From a virus, in IMG/VR virus record IMGVR_UViG_3300013014_001014, positions 1 to 64,000 of that record: a DNA stretch of 64,000 nucleotides; one strand, 5' to 3'. Of the stretch, positions 58,567 through 64,000 are shown piece after piece (positions within the stretch are counted from its first letter, which is position 1; each line of letters opens with the position of its first letter). Made by a program: the position numbers and the translations under genes. The notes under the pieces were generated by a model that did not search any database, was not told where the DNA came from, and saw only the letters and a program-made list of their open reading frames with translations.

Positions 58567-60163
58567 AATTCATATCTCCGTCATTAAGTAAATCTAGGTT
58601 GGCTAACTTTTGATTTACACTGTTACATACTTTTTCTTCGACTGTGCCTGACACAAACACAATCTTCTGTATACTTTTACTTTTTGCACTGTCACGCCAT
58701 ACTCTGCCAGTTGCCTGTCTCATATTGACAGCTGAGTAAGACGGACTAATCAACGCTAAACGAGGATACTTACCAGTAACATCATGTAAACTCAAACCAG
58801 CACCCCCCGCAGCGAGATTTATCAATATAACCCTTTGTTTATCTGCCTGAAAATCATCTATACTTTGTTGACGAGTCTTTGCATATTTTGATTCGCCGTT
58901 AACAATACATTTAGTGTTCAATCGTTGACTAAGTGCTTCTATTGTCTCAGTGAAATTACAGAACACAACAACGCTCATATTATTTTCTAGAGCGTCTTCG
59001 ACCATTTCAACAAACAATGGTACCTTAATCATTTCTACTTTTTGTCTCGCTCTCAATATTGCTGTTAGTTCTGTTGACTTTTTATCTTTCTTGAGTAATT
59101 TTTCAATCTTCAATAACTCAAGTTGCATTTCTTCATAAGCTGAGTTAATTTTGTCTTGGTCTTCTTTGTCCATTTCATAACATTCAGCGATAATTTGACT
59201 TTCTGGAAAGTTGGGAATGGAATCACGATTAAGACGAACGCCTCTATTAACAAATATGTCATGGCTTAGTTTTTTTAAAGCATCTACATTACCACGAAAC
59301 TCCATTCCAAATCTACCTTTTACAACACCGTGAGCATATGCCCATTCATAATACTGTTTATTATTCTTAAACAATTGAATACACTGTCCTACTGTACGTA
59401 GTTCAAGTGGATTAGTAGCCATAGTAGCACTACAAAACAGCATCTTGTAACCTTGTTTGAGTGCTGCCATACACATTTCACTATTCTTGGTCTTGGCATT
59501 TTTTAGTTTTTGTGCTTCATCCCAAACAATAAGTGTGTTTTTGGGTATTTTCCAAACGAATTCTTTGCGGTGGGTATCTCTACGTTTTATATATGATGCA
59601 AATATATTATCTGTTTTACCAGTACGTAAAGATTCATAGTTGGTAACACCTACACATTTACCCCATAACTTAAAATGGTTTTTAATAACCCGTTTCCAAC
59701 TTTCTTTAACTGCTTTAGGACACACAATCATTATGTCCATATTCAATTCTCTAGCAACAGCTGTGGCAGTATAAGTCTTGCCAATGCCTACATCACTTCC
59801 ATCCACGGCAGCACCCCATTTTTTTAGTGAAGATACTATTTTACCTACAGCATCAACTTGCCATGGACGCAATCCATCTGGAGTTTTGACTTCGTACAAT
59901 GGCAAAGTTTCGTCTGCTTTTTGTTTGGGTTTCTTTGGATCTTTGAATAATGTTGGATTATCATTGATTTGTGTTAGAACCCAGTTTTGTTCTCTTTTAA
60001 CGACACCGTAACCTTTACTTTTCAATGCCAATTTGTTTACTTTCCAGTAAGCAAAAAATTGATTTAGATAAATAGGATCAATTACCCATTCACGTTGAAA
60101 TGTTACATCACCGTTTTTTTCGATTTGAACTGGATCTGACCACTTGATATCCAAGTTAATCAT
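58559..60163 (-). CDS. SF2 (SNF2/UvsW-like) DNA helicase
   Basis: 534 aa. Motif I GSDVGIGKTYTATAVAREL near residue 124, motif II VWDEAQKLKNAKTK near 214, motif III LFCSATMATNPLEL near 240, motif IV/V VILINLAAGGAGLSLHD near 445, and motif VI MRQATGRVWRDSAKS near 486. The Walker lysine and the DEAQ box indicate an active ATPase of the SNF2 branch. Likely role: fork remodelling or recombination-dependent replication, as UvsW does in T4. Its stop is five bases from the next gene downstream. Confidence 0.85.
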   Translation of the reverse strand: MINLDIKWSDPVQIEKNGDVTFQREWVIDPIYLNQFFAYWKVNKLALKSKGYGVVKREQNWVLTQINDNPTLFKDPKKPKQKADETLPLYEVKTPDGLRPWQVDAVGKIVSSLKKWGAAVDGSDVGIGKTYTATAVARELNMDIMIVCPKAVKESWKRVIKNHFKLWGKCVGVTNYESLRTGKTDNIFASYIKRRDTHRKEFVWKIPKNTLIVWDEAQKLKNAKTKNSEMCMAALKQGYKMLFCSATMATNPLELRTVGQCIQLFKNNKQYYEWAYAHGVVKGRFGMEFRGNVDALKKLSHDIFVNRGVRLNRDSIPNFPESQIIAECYEMDKEDQDKINSAYEEMQLELLKIEKLLKKDKKSTELTAILRARQKVEMIKVPLFVEMVEDALENNMSVVVFCNFTETIEALSQRLNTKCIVNGESKYAKTRQQSIDDFQADKQRVILINLAAGGAGLSLHDVTGKYPRLALISPSYSAVNMRQATGRVWRDSAKSKSIQKIVFVSGTVEEKVCNSVNQKLANLDLLNDGDMNYV

Positions 60164-60167
60164 AAAA

Positions 60168-60467
60168 TTAATCCCCCATTTCTTTACGATATTTCAAATT
60201 TCTAGCCAACTCATGTATGTTGGTACGAACCATTCTGCCGTCTTTCTTTAGAGATCCCATTTCGAAATGTTCACTCATCATATTGGTAAAATTTACTCCT
60301 TGACGATCATCGTCGCCATGTCCGAGACATTCCATCTCAAACATTAGTTCTTTACGGGTTTTACGAAGTTTTGTTCTACATAGATTTTCTAAATAACTGA
60401 CCACTTCGTTTGCGTCAGTAAATGTAACCACTTTGTCTATTGTTGTGTCATTGATATAGTAACTCAT
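60168..60467 (-). CDS. Hypothetical protein, 99 aa
   Basis: Unrecognised helical protein (RTKLRKTRKELMFEMECLGHGDDDRQG). It lies four bases before the helicase ATG, so it may be its partner. The start codon sits in the loop of a 9-bp hairpin, with a TATTTATA box just before the hairpin's 5' arm (60493-60486). Confidence 0.5.
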   Translation of the reverse strand: MSYYINDTTIDKVVTFTDANEVVSYLENLCRTKLRKTRKELMFEMECLGHGDDDRQGVNFTNMMSEHFEMGSLKKDGRMVRTNIHELARNLKYRKEMGD

Positions 60468-60493
60468 ATATTTCTTATATTACTATATAAATA
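60454..60493 (-). promoter_or_regulatory. Start-codon loop hairpin with adjacent late-type box
   Basis: 60454-60462 pairs perfectly with 60480-60488 (9 bp), and the 17-nt loop contains the start codon 60467-60465. The box TATTTATA (minus strand, 60493-60486) overlaps the 5' arm by three bases, so mRNA starting from it would lack that arm. Confidence 0.5.
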
Positions 60494-60525
60494 TATAATA
60501 TACAACACTATTTAATATTATAATG

Positions 60526-61113
60526 TTAATTAGAAGATATCGGCACAGTCGAGTAAATATTACGTTCCGTTTGACTGCGTATGGTTTCAAAATAACTAAT
60601 CAAATGATTGATTGTATGGTCAGCAATTGCTTCTAACCAATCTTCAGGTTTAAATTCGGTTGCACTTATACCGCCATGAATAGGCTTCAAGTGTCCATCT
60701 TGAAACTCTTGTCTTAAAAAATTGATTAAATCTTTTTTAAGTTCTTGTTTTTGATCAATTACAAATATTTCACTCAATTCTTCTTTGTAACTTACTCTTA
60801 CGGGAGATTGACCTTTACTACCGCTACCTTTTTCACCTCTACCTGCTTTATTTTGAGCAGACTTTTTTCTTTTAACCCAATTAGCAATTGCTTTTTTTCC
60901 ACCTTTTGTTCTTAGTCTAGCAACATACTTTTTACCCAAACAAGCACTGTAACTACTTCCTTGTTTAGCATCACCACATTTACCGGCTTTTTTGCCACTA
61001 CTATCATATCGATCCCAACCACCACCAGAACTACTGCCTGCTCCACCTTTGCCAAACCAGGCACGTAATCCGCCGGTATAGGCTTCCGATAAAAATTTAT
61101 TGTATTGATCCAC
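60526..61113 (-). CDS. DUF5872-family protein
   Basis: 195 aa from GTG 61113; a TTG at 61128 would overlap the preceding small ORF's stop as TTGA. GGLRAWFGKGGAGSSSGGGW, RYDSSGKKAGKCGDA and YSACLGKKYVARL (first 80 residues) are the DUF5872 signature with two conserved Cys. The acidic C-terminal half is separate. Also seen in the gene at 50651. Probably late: a TATTTATT box lies three bases before the GTG. Confidence 0.65.
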   Translation of the reverse strand: MDQYNKFLSEAYTGGLRAWFGKGGAGSSSGGGWDRYDSSGKKAGKCGDAKQGSSYSACLGKKYVARLRTKGGKKAIANWVKRKKSAQNKAGRGEKGSGSKGQSPVRVSYKEELSEIFVIDQKQELKKDLINFLRQEFQDGHLKPIHGGISATEFKPEDWLEAIADHTINHLISYFETIRSQTERNIYSTVPISSN

Positions 61114-61124
61114 GACAATAAATA
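61095..61124 (-). promoter_or_regulatory. Hairpin and late-type box at the DUF5872 start
   Basis: ATTTATTGT (minus strand 61123-61115) pairs perfectly with 61103-61095; the 11-nt loop holds the GTG start. The box TATTTATT is minus strand 61124-61117, so it is part of the 5' arm. Confidence 0.5.
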
Positions 61125-61301
61125 TCAACTAGATTCGTTATTTTTATTAAAAATGTAACCTAAGTTTGTAAAAAACTTTTCTATTTTAGCTTTGTTGACA
61201 GTTTTACTTTTTGTTTCAGATAGATAAAATTTGATTTTTGTATCATCTAAAACGACTTCGTTTCCATTGATATTAACAGTGAGGTTTTTGTTTTTTTTCA
61301 T
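61125..61301 (-). CDS. Small hypothetical protein, 58 aa
   Basis: ATG 61301 to TGA 61125. The peptide starts MKKNKNLTVNINGNEVV and ends in FNKNNESS; it is basic, with a plausible small beta-then-helix layout. It lies between the HNH gene and the DUF5872 gene on the same strand and fits the gap, which argues for a real gene. A hairpin terminator directly upstream (61311-61342) weakens the case, since its own promoter is not evident. Confidence 0.45.
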   Translation of the reverse strand: MKKNKNLTVNINGNEVVLDDTKIKFYLSETKSKTVNKAKIEKFFTNLGYIFNKNNESS

Positions 61302-61310
61302 ATCAACACA

Positions 61311-61342
61311 AAAAATATATAATCCGTTAAGATTATATATTT
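61311..61342 (-). terminator. AT-rich hairpin terminator after the HNH gene
   Basis: 12-bp perfect stem, 61313-61324 with 61331-61342, loop CGTTAA, followed on the minus strand by a six-base T-run that partly belongs to the stem end. It lies 29 bases beyond the stop of the HNH gene. Confidence 0.5.
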
Positions 61343-61370
61343 GTATATTTTAAAATTGTGTGATATTTGT

Positions 61371-62015
61371 TTAAACACCCATCAAAAAATGTTCCCAATC
61401 TTTGTGCTTTGCTTCTTTAATCAGAGCTGATACTGGAATTGGTTGTGGAATACTTGGTTGTTTAATCAACTTCAAACCAACTTCTGTATTCAGTCTATTA
61501 CCTTTCTTAGAATTAATATCACGCGAACATAATACTAGATTGGCCCAACTATCTTCACCACCTTTACTACGAGGTAGAATATGATCGACTGTAGCTGAAT
61601 TGCGATCAATCTTTTTACCTGTATATTGACAAATGCCATTATCACGTGTATAGATTGCGTCTTTGCTGGGTTTTCCTCTAAATGACTTTACAGGCATTTT
61701 ATTGAAATTAACAGCGATGATCACAGTTGGTACACGTACAGACATATGAGCTGAATTGATAACCAAATCCCACGGTCGAATAGGCAGTTTCAACCATTCT
61801 GTCCAACTGATGGGATTCATATTCTTGGGAGCGGAAAGATTTGGCTCTCCATTCTCAAGCAACTCGTAATCAATGTCCAACGCCAAACTAGAAGACTTAC
61901 CATCAACTTCACCACCACAAAGATCAACAATTGCATCTTTTACGGTTTTGAAACCAATTGGTTGCCAGTTCGCATTTAGATTTAAACAGATTAATTTATT
62001 AGCTATTGTGTTCAT
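61371..62015 (-). CDS. HNH endonuclease
   Basis: 214 aa from ATG 62015 (a GTG at 62036 is possible). AIYTRDNGICQYTGKKIDR near residue 123 and SATVDHILPRSKGGEDSWANLVLCS near 144 give the HNH core (D-H, then N-x-V). INSKKGNRLNTE follows, as in bacterial HNH enzymes with a single Cys set. The N-terminal 100 residues, LNLNANWQPIGFKTVKDAI, are a substrate-recognition domain. A free-standing phage nuclease; homing or packaging roles are possible. A TAGTTATA box lies eight bases upstream. Confidence 0.85.
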   Translation of the reverse strand: MNTIANKLICLNLNANWQPIGFKTVKDAIVDLCGGEVDGKSSSLALDIDYELLENGEPNLSAPKNMNPISWTEWLKLPIRPWDLVINSAHMSVRVPTVIIAVNFNKMPVKSFRGKPSKDAIYTRDNGICQYTGKKIDRNSATVDHILPRSKGGEDSWANLVLCSRDINSKKGNRLNTEVGLKLIKQPSIPQPIPVSALIKEAKHKDWEHFLMGV

Positions 62016-62028
62016 AACTATGCTATAA

Positions 62029-62361
62029 CTATACACCTTTTTTTATAAACGTCAACACATTTTCTTCTGGTTTTAAACTTTCATCCAATCTACCCTTGAC
62101 AATTTCCAGATTACACATAAACCATTCGTTCTTGATCTCGGTAGCAAAGTATCTTAACTTTTCAGCTATTTTCTTTTCAGCGTCATAACAATCTGGATGA
62201 TGAACATAATATTCAATCTTATAGTTACGCAGTGGAGAAGATGTTTGATATGTACGTAATCGTGATTTTATATCATTAGTAACTCCTATTTTTATCCAAC
62301 CTGGGAAGTTACAGTTACTAACGATATATACGTATCCCTCTTTATCTCTAGATGATTTCAT
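62029..62361 (-). CDS. GIY-YIG-like (T5orf172/MUG113) nuclease domain protein
   Basis: 110 aa from ATG 62361 (the frame extends to 62394 inside clpP). GYVYIVSNCNFPGWIKIGVT near residue 9 is the GIY-YIG-type core, then SRLRTYQTSSPLRNYKIEYYV and KNEWFMCNLEIV with the conserved Glu-Trp-Phe. The domain occurs in homing endonucleases and phage proteins. Very small, so perhaps only the catalytic domain. Confidence 0.7.
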   Translation of the reverse strand: MKSSRDKEGYVYIVSNCNFPGWIKIGVTNDIKSRLRTYQTSSPLRNYKIEYYVHHPDCYDAEKKIAEKLRYFATEIKNEWFMCNLEIVKGRLDESLKPEENVLTFIKKGV

Positions 62362-62947
62362 CAGCAAGTCCGTACTTAATAGCATCTTCCGCATTTAGAT
62401 AAAGATCACGTTTTAGTAATGTATTCAGTTCATCTTCGGTAAACTTGGTATGTTTCAAATATATGCCTTTTACAACTTTCATTATCAAATCCATATTTTG
62501 TTTTTCATCATTGAAGTCTTCGTATGTGCCTTCAAACCAACTTCTTACTTGATGAATCAATAAAATGGTATTTTTACGTATGTATCGTTTATGACAACTT
62601 ACACTAATTAGTGTAGAAGCACTTGCTACTAATCCTTCTGCATATGAATGAACAGGCACTTTGGATGCTTGTATTCTATCTACAATACTTAAAGCACCGA
62701 ATACTTCTCCACCATCACTGTTTATGTGCAATTTGATATGTGGAGTTTCTTGTAGATCAAATGTAATTTGTGCTATTAGTAATTGTCTAGCTAGATCACT
62801 TAGGGTTTTGTTTATCACCAATGCAGATTCTACATTTACATCATTATAAAAGTACAACTCGTTATTGTCGATGACAGATACGAATTTTTGTTTATCTTGT
62901 GATACATCAGATATATCATCGTGGTTGAGCATTAATTTTTTGGTCAT
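62348..62947 (-). CDS. clpP: ClpP-like serine protease
   Basis: 199 aa. LHINSDGGEVFGALSIVD near residue 73 is the oxyanion strand, YAEGLVASASTLISVS near 101 carries the nucleophile Ser, LLIHQVRSWFEG near 129 the His, and LYLNAEDAIKYGLAD near 182 the Asp/Asn helix. Standard length for ClpP. Phages use such proteases in head maturation or to redirect host proteolysis; no ClpX/A is in the window. It overlaps the gene on each side. Confidence 0.85.
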   Translation of the reverse strand: MTKKLMLNHDDISDVSQDKQKFVSVIDNNELYFYNDVNVESALVINKTLSDLARQLLIAQITFDLQETPHIKLHINSDGGEVFGALSIVDRIQASKVPVHSYAEGLVASASTLISVSCHKRYIRKNTILLIHQVRSWFEGTYEDFNDEKQNMDLIMKVVKGIYLKHTKFTEDELNTLLKRDLYLNAEDAIKYGLADEII

Positions 62948-63390
62948 ATATTTTTTAGTATGGTTCGTAACTCTTCGTCATCAACGAAATTAAAATCATT
63001 TTTATTTTTGGCTAAATCTTTATGTAGTACTTCTACAGATCCATCATGGTTATAACCAACGTCAATAGTATTTCCAGTTTGTTCACAAATATAACCAGAT
63101 ATAAATGTTGTATAATCAATCACAGATTCTGTATGTTGATTTCCCCCATCCGAATAAAACCTCAATGTGCCAAACTTTTGTTTTACTTGTCTAGCAACAA
63201 TTTGTTTTACTGGTTGATAATATTGGGGATTTGTTTTGGCCATTTCATTTTGTTGAGTGATATACATTTCTAGATATCGACTCAACCACAATAAAAGTCT
63301 AAACCAACCATCATTACATTCGAATGAAAAGTCAGTTGGATATAATTCTGGAAACTTTTTCTTTAAATAACGTTGTAACTCAATTTTCAT
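62944..63390 (-). CDS. Hypothetical phage protein, 148 aa
   Basis: ATG 63390 is preferred over a TTG two codons upstream. FSFECNDGWFRLLLWLSRYLE near residue 22, VKQKFGTLRFYSDGGN near 71 and SGYICEQTGN near 97 match a widespread but unnamed phage family with a CE-x-TG element. It is probably co-transcribed with clpP, which it overlaps by four bases. Function unknown. Confidence 0.55.
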   Translation of the reverse strand: MKIELQRYLKKKFPELYPTDFSFECNDGWFRLLLWLSRYLEMYITQQNEMAKTNPQYYQPVKQIVARQVKQKFGTLRFYSDGGNQHTESVIDYTTFISGYICEQTGNTIDVGYNHDGSVEVLHKDLAKNKNDFNFVDDEELRTILKNI

Positions 63391-63467
63391 TTTCAATATA
63401 TAGTTAACAACTGTTACATTTTGTTATTGAATTTTTTTTATATTTACGTATTATAAACATTGAGATG

Positions 63468-63475
63468 TATTTATA
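63468..63475 (+). promoter_or_regulatory. Late-type box TATTTATA
   Basis: Ends three bases before the ATG at 63479. Confidence 0.45.
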
Positions 63476-63478
63476 GAT

Positions 63479-63676
63479 ATGGAAAGTTTAAAACCAAAAA
63501 ATGGATTGGTATATGGAGTGCGATTCGAAGTGAAGAACGCAAATACCATTCGTATTTGGAAACCAACAGACATTGAGTTTTTTGATTTTAAAGCTAAATG
63601 TGATTGTGTTGTTAAATATTTAATTGATGAGGCATTCTTCGATAAGAAAAACTGTAAAGTAGAAGTGGTTACTTGA
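63479..63676 (+). CDS. Hypothetical protein, 65 aa
   Basis: Unrecognised compact protein (NGLVYGVRFEVKNANTIRIW, then IEFFDFKAKCDCVVKYL). It has its own late-type box and lies 23 bases before another boxed gene, so both are probably late, singly transcribed genes of the rightmost part of the window. Confidence 0.5.
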   Translation: MESLKPKNGLVYGVRFEVKNANTIRIWKPTDIEFFDFKAKCDCVVKYLIDEAFFDKKNCKVEVVT

Positions 63677-63685
63677 TTTGATATA

Positions 63686-63693
63686 TATTTATA
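63686..63693 (+). promoter_or_regulatory. Late-type box TATTTATA
   Basis: Ends six bases before the ATG at 63700. It is part of a small hairpin GATATA/TATATC (63680-63695). Confidence 0.45.
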
Positions 63694-63699
63694 TCTATT

Positions 63700-64000
63700 A
63701 TGATAGTCACAACTTTGTTAACTTTACAAAATCAATTAAAAATCCATCACTGGCAAACTAAAAGTTATGCTGAACACCAAGCTTTGGGTGGTGCATATGA
63801 CGAGTTTTCCGATTTAATAGACGAATTTATTGAAGTTTTTATGGGTAAGTATGGAAGAATTGAAAGTAAAAACGGGTTTAAAATTGAATTAGCTAATTAC
63901 AATGATATATCTCCAACTGATTTTGTGGATAAATATGTTAATTATTTAGTAAATGAACTTCCAAAGTCTTTGGAAAAAACTGATACTGATCTGCTTAATA
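63700..64000 (+). CDS. DUF5856/ferritin-like protein (runs off the window)
   Basis: The first 100 codons are present. LLTLQNQLKIHHWQTKSYAEHQALG at the start has the H-x-x-H/W spacing of ferritin-like or DUF5856 helices, followed by YDEFSDLIDEFIEVFMGKYG. Members are common in large phages, perhaps as Dps-like proteins, with no proven activity. The 3' end lies beyond base 64000. Confidence 0.6.
   Translation, partial: MIVTTLLTLQNQLKIHHWQTKSYAEHQALGGAYDEFSDLIDEFIEVFMGKYGRIESKNGFKIELANYNDISPTDFVDKYVNYLVNELPKSLEKTDTDLLN

Noticed and set aside
1-64000. tRNA genes, CRISPR arrays, insertion sequences
   Set aside because: Intergenic gaps are short, no cloverleaf T-arm sequences or regularly spaced repeats were seen, and no transposase or terminal repeats were found. 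A dedicated tRNA scan was not possible.

Overview
This window looks like part of the genome of a large, strongly AT-rich (roughly 70% A+T by eye) tailed phage with a T4-type replication core. The evidence is a family B DNA polymerase, a gp45-like sliding clamp, gp44-like and gp62-like clamp-loader subunits, a gp1-like dNMP kinase, a dUTPase, an SF2 helicase, virion-type proteins (a fibre-like protein, an Ig-domain protein, a virion lysozyme), and long co-oriented runs of genes joined by ATGA or TAATG overlaps. No rRNA, tRNA, CRISPR array, transposase or host housekeeping operon was seen. The host cannot be named from the sequence. Several promoters match a sigma70 consensus, while most genes lack a Shine-Dalgarno sequence.

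Layout. 1-6.2 kb: a CobT-like vWA protein, small unknowns, a DruA-like (DUF4338) protein, fibre-like and Ig-like virion proteins, a UvdE-type repair endonuclease and a small basic protein. 6.2-8.3 kb: a small membrane protein, the gp62-like clamp-loader subunit, a methyltransferase and a dNMP kinase. 8.3-32.5 kb (minus strand): one long, tightly packed operon that starts with a Cas4/RecB-like nuclease and a ribbon-helix-helix protein, then carries about 18 glycosyltransferase-like genes, sugar-nucleotide enzymes, methyltransferases and a dUTPase. 32.5-42.4 kb (plus strand): a FecR-like exported protein, DNA polymerase, two glycosyltransferase-like genes, clamp, clamp loader, a GT4 enzyme and a split radical SAM/SPASM pair. 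42.4-49.9 kb: a second glycan block on both strands, with GT61, GT25-like, GT10 and GT11 enzymes and three methyltransferases. 49.9-55.2 kb: virion proteins, a lysozyme fusion and another GT4. 55.2-63.4 kb (minus strand): zinc-ribbon protein, IscU, GDP-mannose 4,6-dehydratase, HTH/degenerate-HNH protein, helicase, DUF5872 protein, HNH and GIY-YIG nucleases, ClpP and unknowns. The window ends in a DUF5856-like gene.

The dominant feature is the glycan machinery: about 28 glycosyltransferase-like genes, six methyltransferases, and enzymes that make or modify activated sugars (UDP-sugar dehydrogenase, a tandem nucleotidyltransferase, HAD phosphatase, class II aldolase, GDP-mannose 4,6-dehydratase). 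GDP-mannose dehydratase plus GT10 and GT11 fucosyltransferases point to a fucose-type branch. No flippase, polymerase or lipid-linked initiating transferase is visible. A cytosolic, methylated, fucosylated oligosaccharide placed on virion proteins is therefore a more natural reading than a host O-antigen locus, though this is inference.

Two regulatory patterns were found by reading the DNA. First, a box TANTTATW lies 3-8 nt before the start codon of about ten late-type genes. At four of these genes an inverted repeat covers or loops out the start codon and overlaps the box, as in T4 gene e, so read-through early mRNA would be shut off while mRNA begun at the box would be open. Second, the DNA polymerase reading frame appears to start at an AUU codon behind a perfect AAGGAGG Shine-Dalgarno sequence.
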